Below, piece after piece: positions 1 to 7,146 of a DNA stretch of 17,159 nt (position 1 is the stretch's first letter; every line of letters begins with the position of its first letter). The translations under genes and the position numbers were made by a program. The notes beneath the pieces were generated by a model. That model saw nothing but the letters and a program-made list of their open reading frames with translations, did no database searches and was not told where the DNA came from. This DNA comes from Saccharofermentans sp. (GTDB taxonomy: Bacteria; Bacillota_A; Clostridia; Saccharofermentanales; Saccharofermentanaceae), in NCBI GenBank assembly GCA_024695565.1, contig JAILHX010000088.1, positions 1 to 17,159 on the forward strand, in the 5' to 3' direction.

Positions 1-73
1 TTCTAAGTTTTCTTCTTTCTGGGCGTGTTAATTGCCGGTCCCGGGATTAATGGGCGCTTGGGGTTGCACGTTG

Positions 74-168
74 AATTGCCCCAACTTTTAATAATCCCGC
101 TTCTTGGGGCAAAAAGAGCACTTCAAAAGTTGCCCCAAATATTCAGATAATGGCATTTCGGGGCAATT
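74..168. repeat. Symmetric four-arm inverted repeat (TTGCCCCAA/TTGGGGCAA)
   Basis: Four copies of a 9-base arm alternate in orientation: TTGCCCCAA at 76-84, TTGGGGCAA at 104-112, TTGCCCCAA at 130-138 and TCGGGGCAA at 158-166 (one mismatch). The outer arms extend to 11 bases (AATTGCCCCAA at 74-84 against 158-168, one mismatch). Outer and inner pairs share the same centre, base 121. Arms 1-2 and 3-4 can form two hairpins, each with a 19-base loop. Alternatively, arms 2-3 can pair inside arms 1-4. The sequence between the arms is not conserved. It could be a small palindromic intergenic element, an RNA switch, or paired protein-binding sites. Confidence 0.7.
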
Positions 169-180
169 GTAGTCAGTGCC

Positions 181-245
181 GAAGCTGTTAACGAAGATAT
201 GCAAAAACCCCGCTTATGAGACAGCCTCTATGTTTTGATTTTTTG
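181..245 (+). terminator. Possible weak intrinsic terminator
   Basis: GAAGCTGTT (181-189) can pair with GACAGCCTC (220-228) with one A-C mismatch and one G-T wobble. A T-rich run follows to about 245. The loop is about 30 bases, which is long for an intrinsic terminator. It would stop a plus-strand transcript entering from the left before it runs against the phosphatase gene. The call rests on pairing and the T-rich tail only. Confidence 0.3.
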
Positions 246-256
246 TAAAAGAACAC

Positions 257-1087
257 TCACATCAGCGACTCAAAATGAGGCTTTCTGTCCTTGAAATAGA
301 CAACTTCATTGATTCCTAAGCTCTTAAGATAATCGACTGCTGTGTCAAAGCAAACGCCAAAAGTACCGTTGAAGTGTGAATCTGAACCCAAAGAGAACAT
401 CTTTCCGCCCATCTGAATATATCTGTTAATGATTTCCCGGTCAGGAAGGTGTCTGTCGAAACCTCTTTCAAGGTGCTTATAGATGGATTTGGTGTTGATC
501 TCAAGTGATTTGCCTTTAGTGATCAATGCTTCGAACATTCTGTCGAATTCTTTGGGGCAGTCCTCATACAGTACAAAGTTCGAGAGGTTGTCCGTATATC
601 TGTTGATGTAGTCGTAATGTGCCGCAATGTCGTAGTTATCGCATTTCTCGCACATCTCGGCCATTATTCCGATATATTCCTTGTGAAGTTCTTTTTTGGG
701 GAGCTTATAGCATTCACGATCAACATAGAAATCCTTGCCTCTGAACAGGTGATTGCTCAAAAGAACGACATCAAAAGGAATCTTGGAGGCAGTTTTATCG
801 ATCTCTTCAGCAACATGTGTCTGATAGCCGAATTCGATTCCCATAAGGAGCTCTAAGTCAGGACCGGCCTTTATGCGCCAATTTTTAAATTCTTTGTTGT
901 ATTCATCGAGATCAAACATCCAGTTTAAGCCGTCATCAGGGTAGTCGATCTCGTAGTGTTCAGTGATGCCGATCCTGGTAAAACCTTTTGATTTTGCTTC
1001 GGCTATAAGTTCGTCTATTGACTGTAATGCATCAGGTGAGAAGTGTTTTGTGTGATTATGACCGTCTGTCACTATAAATGTCCTCAT
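257..1087 (-). CDS. hisK: Histidinol-phosphatase, PHP family
   Basis: This 276-residue protein has the PHP phosphoesterase layout in order: H10-N-H12 near the N-terminus, T42-E-H44, G83-I-E85, S111-N-H113, A156-H157 and G234-S-D236-S-H238. These are the expected ligands of a multinuclear metal site. The C-terminal segment (around YFKDRKP) resembles HisK/HisJ proteins, which hydrolyse L-histidinol phosphate to histidinol in histidine synthesis; length is normal for the group. The ATG at 1085-1087 is the only candidate start because an in-frame TGA lies about 33 bases upstream with no other start between. There is no good Shine-Dalgarno site. No other his genes are in the window, so it stands alone here. 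PHP proteins also include other phosphatases, so the substrate is inferred. Confidence 0.85.
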   Translation of the reverse strand: MRTFIVTDGHNHTKHFSPDALQSIDELIAEAKSKGFTRIGITEHYEIDYPDDGLNWMFDLDEYNKEFKNWRIKAGPDLELLMGIEFGYQTHVAEEIDKTASKIPFDVVLLSNHLFRGKDFYVDRECYKLPKKELHKEYIGIMAEMCEKCDNYDIAAHYDYINRYTDNLSNFVLYEDCPKEFDRMFEALITKGKSLEINTKSIYKHLERGFDRHLPDREIINRYIQMGGKMFSLGSDSHFNGTFGVCFDTAVDYLKSLGINEVVYFKDRKPHFESLM

Positions 1088-1112
1088 ATTTAAAAGATTT
1101 TGTTTTTCTTTA

Positions 1113-1121
1113 TGGTATCAT
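1113..1121 (+). promoter_or_regulatory. Candidate extended -10 promoter for the eight-gene run
   Basis: TGGTATCAT (1113-1121) fits an extended -10 element (TGn followed by TATCAT, 5/6 to TATAAT). No good -35 hexamer is present at 16-18 bases upstream, which is tolerated with extended -10 sites. The leader to the ATG at 1147 would be about 20 bases and would contain the Shine-Dalgarno site at about 1134-1140. Confidence 0.4.
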
Positions 1122-1145
1122 AAGTTCATTAGAAAGAGGTGATAA
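1117..1145 (-). promoter_or_regulatory. Candidate promoter for the histidinol-phosphatase gene
   Basis: Read on the minus strand, TTATCA (1140-1145) and TATGAT (1117-1122) are separated by 17 bases. This matches the sigma-A pattern at 4/6 and 5/6 positions. It would give a 5' leader of roughly 20-25 bases before the ATG at 1087. Its -10 overlaps the candidate -10 of the opposite gene. Confidence 0.4.
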
Positions 1146-1146
1146 T

Positions 1147-2583
1147 ATGCCCAAGAAAAAAGACACTAAAAAGATCAAGACAAGCGAGCTTTTCGCTGAA
1201 TTTCCGAACCTTTACGAGACAGCATCAGAAGATGATCTGACCGCTACTTTTGAATTTGCCGAAGAGTACAAGTCATTCCTCGACGATTCCAAGACTGAGC
1301 GTGAATTTGCAGCTAATGCCATTAAGTGTGCTGAGGAATTAGGATACAAGGATATCGCTACATTTGACACTCTTAAGGCCGGCGATAAGGTTTACCAGAG
1401 CATCAGAGGCAAGGGCTTTGCCGCTGCCGTTATCGGTAAGAAGGGACCTGCTGAAGGTTTCAATATCTTAGGCGCCCACATCGATTCACCCAGACTCGAC
1501 TTAAAGCCCAATCCTATCTATGAAGATAACGATACCGTTTACTTCAAGACCCATTATTACGGCGGCATCAAGAAGTATCAGTGGACAACGATTCCGTTAG
1601 CTGTTCACGGTGTCGTATTTACCAATGACGGCAAGGCTCATCAGATAGTTGTAGGTGAGAAGGATACAGATCCCGTATTCTACATCACGGACCTTCTTCC
1701 TCACTTAGGAAACGAGCAGATGAACAGAAAAGCTAATGATTTCATTCCTGCAGAAGACCTTAATGTCGTAATCGGTGGAATTCCCTGCAAGGACGACAAG
1801 AAGTCATCTGATATCTTCAAGGCCGGCGTCTTAAAGCTCCTTTATGAGCAGTACGGCATCAAGGAGAAGGACTTCGTTTCTGCGGAAGTTGAGATCGTTC
1901 CTGCAACTAAGGCAAGAGACGTAGGTTTTGACCGTGCATATATCGCTGCTTACGGTCACGATGACAAGGTTTGCGCTTATCCTGCATTGAGAGCTCTTCT
2001 TGCACAGGAGAAGCCCAAGAAGACTTGCGTATGCCTGCTTACTGATAAGGAAGAGATCGGTTCATATTCCAATTCCGGTGCTACTTCCAATCTTTATGAG
2101 AACTTCCTTATGGAAGTATTTGCTAAGGCTGAAGGCGGTGTTGATAACTTCAACCAGCTCAAGTTCCGCAAAGCTTTGGCAGCTACAAAGATGCTTTCTA
2201 CAGACGTAACCACAGCTTACGATCCTAAGTATTCTTCAGTATTCGAGAAGAACAATACAGCATTCATGTCTCACGGTCTTAAGATCGAGAAGTACACAGG
2301 TGCCAGAGGTAAGTCCGGTTGTTCTGAAGCTAACGGTGACTTCATTGCTGAGATCACTGACATCTTCGAGAAGAATTCTATCCCGTGGCAGACAGGTGAG
2401 CTTGGTAAGATCGATGCCGGCGGCGGCGGAACGATCGCAGCTATCATGGCTAAGCTCGGTATGGATGTAGTTGATATGGGCGTACCTGTATGGTCAATGC
2501 ATGCGCCCGTTGAGGTTATCTCTAAGATCGATCTCTATTATCTCTATCTCGGATATAAGGCATTCATCGAGAATATCGGCTAA
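1147..2583 (+). CDS. apeA: M18 family aminopeptidase
   Basis: A 478-residue cytoplasmic metallopeptidase of family M18, which removes N-terminal (often acidic) amino acids from peptides. Visible metal and catalytic motifs are AHIDSPRLD (H111, D113), GHDDKV (H271-D273), DKEEIGS with the expected catalytic glutamate E302 followed by E303, and SMHAPVE near the end (H452). An in-frame ATG at 1078 would add 23 residues, but the ATG at 1147 has a strong AGAGGTG Shine-Dalgarno site 6-7 bases upstream, and the extra segment would run through the promoter region. The length agrees with the family. It is the first gene of the plus-strand run. Its stop codon shares one base with the next ATG (TAATG), pointing to coupled translation. 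Peptide preference is not visible in the sequence. Confidence 0.88.
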   Translation: MPKKKDTKKIKTSELFAEFPNLYETASEDDLTATFEFAEEYKSFLDDSKTEREFAANAIKCAEELGYKDIATFDTLKAGDKVYQSIRGKGFAAAVIGKKGPAEGFNILGAHIDSPRLDLKPNPIYEDNDTVYFKTHYYGGIKKYQWTTIPLAVHGVVFTNDGKAHQIVVGEKDTDPVFYITDLLPHLGNEQMNRKANDFIPAEDLNVVIGGIPCKDDKKSSDIFKAGVLKLLYEQYGIKEKDFVSAEVEIVPATKARDVGFDRAYIAAYGHDDKVCAYPALRALLAQEKPKKTCVCLLTDKEEIGSYSNSGATSNLYENFLMEVFAKAEGGVDNFNQLKFRKALAATKMLSTDVTTAYDPKYSSVFEKNNTAFMSHGLKIEKYTGARGKSGCSEANGDFIAEITDIFEKNSIPWQTGELGKIDAGGGGTIAAIMAKLGMDVVDMGVPVWSMHAPVEVISKIDLYYLYLGYKAFIENIG

Positions 2584-4139
2584 TGGGCAAACGAACGGTA
2601 GAACGCAAAACTGCTATCAGGAACAGCGTCGGAAGAATCAGTATCTTCGGTCTGTTTGTTCTTGTTCAGATAGCAGCTTTTATCGTTCTTGCCATTATGC
2701 TTGGTGCAAAGTTCCCGTCTCTTGAAATCCTTGTAAGGATCATTGCTATCCTTATTGCACTTGGTATCAATTCAAGAGACCATAACGGTGTGTTTAAGCT
2801 CGTTTGGGTTATCGTAATCCTGATAATTCCTATTCCGGGTCTTCTTTTCTATGTGCTCAATAACTTCAGCAGTTCAAAGCATAAGATCAAGAGAAGACTT
2901 GAGAAAGTTGACGTCATGGTATTCAGCCACTTGAACCATAACGACGATATTTTCAACGTATTTAAGAAAGAAGACCCTGCCAGAGCTTCTAATGCCAGAT
3001 ATTTGAGAAGCTACAATTTCCCAATCTACGAAGGTACTGATTTCAAGTACTATCCCGAAGCTTACGACTGCTACAAGAATCAGATCGAGGACATCAAGAA
3101 GGCTGAGAAATTCGTATATCTTGAATACCACGCTATCGAGAACAAAGAAGCATTTGAACCTTTGCACGAGGCCCTGAAGGAGAGAGCTGCTGCAGGTGTT
3201 GACTGCAGAGTTCTTTATGATGATGTCGGATCTTCGGTATTCATTAACAGTGCCTTTATCAAGATGCTGGAATCTGAAGGCATCAACTGCAATGCGTTCA
3301 ATCCCGCTTATCCGTTCCTGTCTTTGTTTATGAATAACCGTGACCACAGAAAGATTACTGTTGTTGACGGCAAGGTCGGTTATACGGGCGGATACAATAT
3401 CGCAGACGAGTATTTCAATATAGTTAATCCTTACGGACACTGGAAGGATAACGGTATCAGGATGGAAGGTCCTGCTGTCCAGAGCCTTACTGCTATGTTC
3501 ATCGAGATGTGGAACTTTGCAGATCTCAAGCGTAAAGACGATGATATGTTGACTTACGAGCCGCAGAAGCTGTCACCTATTGAGACTGCTTCCGGATATT
3601 GCGTTCCTTATTGCGACAGCCCTCTGGACTTAGAGCCTATCGGTGAGAATGTTTATCTCAACATGATCAACAATGCGCAGGAATTCTGCTGGTTCATGTC
3701 TCCTTATCTCGTTCTTTCCGACGAGCTTGCCAGAGCTTTGCAGATAGCGGCCAAGAGAGGCGTTGATGTCAGGATAATGACTCCGGGTATCCCCGATAAG
3801 AAGGTCACGTACAGCGTTACGAGATCTTACTACAACATGCTGGTTACAAGCGGCGTTAAGATCTATGAGTACACACCCGGGTTTAACCATTCGAAAACAT
3901 GTCTTTGCGATGATAAGGTCGCGGTAGTAGGTACAATCAATCTTGATTTCAGAAGCCTTTACCACCACTTTGAGAATGCCGTCTATATGTATAACACGGA
4001 CTGTATTCCGGATATTAAGAAGGATTTTGTTGATACGTTGGCCGAGTGTCGTAACATGACCGAGAAATATAGTAAGAAACCCAATCTTATCGTAGTGTTC
4101 TTCAAGTCAATCTTAAGACTTATCGCACCGTTGCTTTAA
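2583..4139 (+). CDS. cls: Cardiolipin synthase-like phospholipase D protein
   Basis: A 518-residue membrane enzyme. Two or three hydrophobic segments lie at about residues 18-42, 47-63 and 70-93. They are followed by two phospholipase D domains with complete HxK(x)4D motifs: H255, K257, D262 and H436, K438, D443. Each is followed by the usual Gly/Asn stretch (YTGGYN; VGTINLDFRS). Bacterial Cls proteins of this build and length condense two phosphatidylglycerols into cardiolipin and glycerol, with the catalytic part on the membrane face. The start overlaps the stop of the aminopeptidase gene by one base and has only a poor Shine-Dalgarno site, so translation is probably coupled to the upstream gene. 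Some members of the family use other phospholipids, so the exact product is inferred. Confidence 0.87.
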   Translation: MGKRTVERKTAIRNSVGRISIFGLFVLVQIAAFIVLAIMLGAKFPSLEILVRIIAILIALGINSRDHNGVFKLVWVIVILIIPIPGLLFYVLNNFSSSKHKIKRRLEKVDVMVFSHLNHNDDIFNVFKKEDPARASNARYLRSYNFPIYEGTDFKYYPEAYDCYKNQIEDIKKAEKFVYLEYHAIENKEAFEPLHEALKERAAAGVDCRVLYDDVGSSVFINSAFIKMLESEGINCNAFNPAYPFLSLFMNNRDHRKITVVDGKVGYTGGYNIADEYFNIVNPYGHWKDNGIRMEGPAVQSLTAMFIEMWNFADLKRKDDDMLTYEPQKLSPIETASGYCVPYCDSPLDLEPIGENVYLNMINNAQEFCWFMSPYLVLSDELARALQIAAKRGVDVRIMTPGIPDKKVTYSVTRSYYNMLVTSGVKIYEYTPGFNHSKTCLCDDKVAVVGTINLDFRSLYHHFENAVYMYNTDCIPDIKKDFVDTLAECRNMTEKYSKKPNLIVVFFKSILRLIAPLL

Positions 4140-4158
4140 TTTGAGAGGAGACTAGTTA

Positions 4159-5421
4159 ATGTCTATCAGATTCTATAACTGCAGAATACTTACCATGAAG
4201 GACAACAGCATCACCGAAGGTGAGCTGTGGACTGATAATGACCGCATCAGTTATATAGGACCTTCTGTTGATTCTTCTGATAAAACTTTTGACCGTGAGA
4301 TCGATTGCAAAGGCAATCTTCTCATGCCCGGACTTAAGAATGCACATACGCATTCAGCAATGACGTTCTCGAGATCTCTTGCTGACGAATACTGTCTTAA
4401 CGACTGGCTCTTCAATGCTATTTTCCCTAGAGAAGATAAGCTCACACCTGAACATGTATATTGGTTTGCAAAGCTCGCTTATGCTGACTATCTGGCAGGC
4501 GGAATTACTTCCTGCTTCGATATGTATTTCCACAAAGACGAGAATGCGAAGGCAGCAGTTGAGACAGGATTCAGACATGTATTCTGCGGAGCAGCTAATG
4601 ACTTCGGCGGACTTGATGAGCTCGAAGGTTACTATAACAGCCTGAATTCATACGATCCGCTCGTATCTTTTATTTACGGATTCCATGCTGAATACACTAC
4701 CAGTGAAGATAATCTGAAGAGAATATCCGATCTTGCTCACAAGTATGAGGCTCCGGTATTTACTCATATATCTGAGACTGCTGCTGAAGTTGAAGGCTGC
4801 AAGGAGAGATACGGTATTACACCTGCAGTTCTCTTCGATAAGCTCGGAATATTTGATTTCGGCGGCGGCGGATTCCACTGCGTTTGGTTTACGGATGAGG
4901 ACAGAGATGTATTTAAGAAGAGAGCCCTCTGGTCCGTATTTAATAGCTGTTCTAACCTTAAGCTCGCCAGCGGAATAACACCTGTTTATAAGTTCATCGA
5001 GAAGGATATGAAGATTGCTATCGGTACAGACGGTGCTGGTTCCAATAACGCTCTGTCCATGTTCCGCGAGATGTATCTGTCGACTGTTCTGTCGAACGTT
5101 GAGACCAACAATGCTGCCGCAGTAGATCCGTTTATCATCCTTCAGGCCGGTACTACGGGCGGCGCTCTTTGCATGGGACTTAATGATTCTGATGTTCTTG
5201 ATACAGGCAAGAAGGCAGATATCATCATGATCGATATGAATAAGCCTTCGATGCAGCCCGAGAACAACATCGTAAGAAACATCGTTTACAGTGCTGATAA
5301 CTCTGTCGTTAAGATGACCATGATCGACGGTAAGATCCTCTATGAGGACGGCAAGTACTATACCCTCGATCTGGATGAAGTGATCTCTGAATGCAATAAA
5401 CTTAAGGAAGACTTAGCTTAA
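4159..5421 (+). CDS. Amidohydrolase, MTA/SAH deaminase type
   Basis: A 420-residue amidohydrolase-superfamily protein of the group deaminating 5'-methylthioadenosine, S-adenosylhomocysteine or related purines to the inosine forms. The order of motifs is NAHTH (H63, H65), GFHAEY (H176), FTHISE (H203, E206), FHCVW (H240) and GTDGAGSNN (D291). These fit the metal ligands and substrate-contacting residues of the MtaD/SsnA-like subgroup. A small beta-sandwich is split between the N-terminal ~55 and C-terminal ~60 residues. The ATG at 4159 has AGGAG at 4146-4150 with good spacing. It lies 19 bases after cls and 3 bases before the ABC exporter genes. Other members deaminate guanine or 8-oxoguanine, so substrate identity remains open. 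Confidence 0.82.
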   Translation: MSIRFYNCRILTMKDNSITEGELWTDNDRISYIGPSVDSSDKTFDREIDCKGNLLMPGLKNAHTHSAMTFSRSLADEYCLNDWLFNAIFPREDKLTPEHVYWFAKLAYADYLAGGITSCFDMYFHKDENAKAAVETGFRHVFCGAANDFGGLDELEGYYNSLNSYDPLVSFIYGFHAEYTTSEDNLKRISDLAHKYEAPVFTHISETAAEVEGCKERYGITPAVLFDKLGIFDFGGGGFHCVWFTDEDRDVFKKRALWSVFNSCSNLKLASGITPVYKFIEKDMKIAIGTDGAGSNNALSMFREMYLSTVLSNVETNNAAAVDPFIILQAGTTGGALCMGLNDSDVLDTGKKADIIMIDMNKPSMQPENNIVRNIVYSADNSVVKMTMIDGKILYEDGKYYTLDLDEVISECNKLKEDLA

Positions 5422-5424
5422 GGC

Positions 5425-7146
5425 ATGAGACTTATTTTCGATCACATAGGCAGATATAGAGCAGCTTCGGTCTTAAGCCCGGTGTTTAAGCTTCTGGAAG
5501 CGTGCTTTGAATTGACCGTTCCGCTTATCGTTGCGGGTGTGATCGACAACGGCATCAAGGCAGGCGACATGGGCTATGTATGGTCTCATGTCCCGATCCT
5601 TGTTCTCTTTGCAGTAGTCGGATTTGCCAGTGCGATCACTGCACAGTATTTTGCTGCGTATTCTGCATGCGGAATATCTTCAGGGATCCGCAAAAGCCTT
5701 CACGACAAGCTCCAGACCTTATCAGTAAGTGATTACGAGAAGATCGGTCAGTCCGGAATGGTTACGCTTCTGACGTCTGACGTTAATCAGATCCAGACAG
5801 GCATCAATCTGTTCTTAAGACTTCTTTTGAGGTCGCCTTTTATCGTTATCGGTGCCTGCGTAATGGCTGCTGTCGTTAAGCCCTCGATGGCTCTGATTTT
5901 TGTCGGCTGCACATTGCTCTTATCTGTTGTGATTGCTCTTAACATGAAGTTTTCTATCTTAAGACATAAGGAAGCAAGAGAAGGACTGGACAGCTTAGTT
6001 AAGAAGACTTCCAACGGCATTGCAGGTGAGAGGGTAATAAGAGGCTTTAACAAGACTTCTGAAGATTATGAGAAGTTTGAAGTAAAGAGCACGTCTCTTA
6101 AGATATCTCAGATCAAGGCTGCTGATTTTGCGGCCTGGCTCAATCCTCTGACTTATGCAGTAGTTAATCTTGCTATCTGCCTTTTGATCTACAGGGGTTC
6201 GGTACATTTTAATATCGGAGATCTTACTGACGGTCAGGTCGTTGCGCTTTATAACTACATGTCCCAGATCCTCATAGAGCTCGTTAAGCTTGCAAATCTC
6301 ATTGTATCCGTATCCAGAGCTTATGCCTGCGTTAAGAGGGCAGAAGGTCTGATGAATGTTGCAAGTACAGCAACAAACGGAACAAAGAAGCTTCCTTCAG
6401 CAAAGCCACTGTCCGTTTCTCTTAAGAACGTGTCATTTACATATCAGGGCAACGTGGAAGAGTCTGTTAAGGATCTTAATATTGACATCAGGCCAGGTGA
6501 GACTGTCGGTATTATAGGAAGTACAGGATGCGGTAAATCCACTGCTGCATCACTTATTGCAGGAATGTACAGTGCCGATGAAGGCGATATCCTGATTGAT
6601 GACATCAATATAAAAGACATATCTCTTGCAAGTCTTTCTGCTTCAGTCGGCATGAGCCTTCAGAAGACGAGACTTTTCAAGGGCTCACTTAAGGACAATA
6701 TTACCCTCGGAAGATCAGGTCTTAGTGATTCTGATATCGGTGAAGCCTGCAGGCTCTCCTGCAGTGACGATGTCGTTAATTCCAAGAAGGAAGGCCTTGA
6801 TTATGCGATATCTGACAGCGGAGCAGGCCTCTCGGGCGGTCAGAGACAAAGGATCGGGATTGCAAGAGCCCTGGCAGGTAAGCCCGGTCTTCTGATCCTT
6901 GATGATTCAACATCTTCATTGGACTGGGGAACTGAGAAGAAGCTCCTTAATAACTTAAGAAATATCGACGTTAAGCCTACGGTGATCCTTATCTCGCAGA
7001 AGGTAAGGACCTGCATGAACTGTGACAGGATAATCCTCATGGACGACGGCAGGATAGAAGCTGTTGCTCCTCATGAGGAACTCCTTAAGATCTCTGAGAA
7101 CTACAGGTACATGAACTATCTTCAGATCAAGGGAGGTGCTTCATGA
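5425..7146 (+). CDS. ABC exporter half-transporter, degenerate ATP site subunit
   Basis: A 573-residue half-transporter with an N-terminal six-helix permease region (about residues 10-310) and a C-terminal ATPase domain. Walker A GSTGCGKST is at 365-373 (K371), the Q-loop Q413, and the signature LSGGQ at 469-473. The Walker B motif reads LLILDD, with D494 where the catalytic glutamate normally stands. The switch histidine is replaced by Q525 (ISQKVRT). Loss of both residues is typical of the non-hydrolysing subunit in heterodimeric exporters such as TM287/288, LmrCD or BmrCD. It begins 3 bases after the deaminase stop and overlaps the next half-transporter by 4 bases, so the two are almost certainly partners in the plasma membrane. 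The exported substrate cannot be told; multidrug or lipid-like cargo is usual for the group. Confidence 0.9.
   Translation: MRLIFDHIGRYRAASVLSPVFKLLEACFELTVPLIVAGVIDNGIKAGDMGYVWSHVPILVLFAVVGFASAITAQYFAAYSACGISSGIRKSLHDKLQTLSVSDYEKIGQSGMVTLLTSDVNQIQTGINLFLRLLLRSPFIVIGACVMAAVVKPSMALIFVGCTLLLSVVIALNMKFSILRHKEAREGLDSLVKKTSNGIAGERVIRGFNKTSEDYEKFEVKSTSLKISQIKAADFAAWLNPLTYAVVNLAICLLIYRGSVHFNIGDLTDGQVVALYNYMSQILIELVKLANLIVSVSRAYACVKRAEGLMNVASTATNGTKKLPSAKPLSVSLKNVSFTYQGNVEESVKDLNIDIRPGETVGIIGSTGCGKSTAASLIAGMYSADEGDILIDDINIKDISLASLSASVGMSLQKTRLFKGSLKDNITLGRSGLSDSDIGEACRLSCSDDVVNSKKEGLDYAISDSGAGLSGGQRQRIGIARALAGKPGLLILDDSTSSLDWGTEKKLLNNLRNIDVKPTVILISQKVRTCMNCDRIILMDDGRIEAVAPHEELLKISENYRYMNYLQIKGGAS

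Larger units (their letters stand above)
1..256. other. Gene-free left flank with inverted arms
   Basis: No reading frame of convincing length or start is visible. One frame could be the last few codons of a gene entering from the left (stop TAA at 28-30), but nine codons cannot be judged. What is visible is a set of four TTGCCCCAA/TTGGGGCAA arms (74-168) and a weak hairpin followed by a T-rich stretch (181-245), both listed separately. The stretch lies downstream of the minus-strand phosphatase gene. Confidence 0.6.

Noticed and set aside
1..30. Possible end of a gene entering from the left, stopping at 28-30
   Set aside because: Nine codons without a recognisable motif are not enough to call a gene.
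194..235. Minus-strand terminator for the histidinol-phosphatase gene
   Set aside because: A short T-run follows a GGGG on that strand, but the stem before it is only about 3 bp.
1078..1146. Upstream in-frame ATG giving a 23-residue longer aminopeptidase
   Set aside because: The ATG at 1147 has a strong Shine-Dalgarno site, the extra segment has no family resemblance, and it would cover the divergent promoter region.
2874..3440. 188-codon open frame on the minus strand inside cls
   Set aside because: It lies fully antisense to a clear two-HKD enzyme and shows no recognisable domain; it is explained as a shadow of codon bias.
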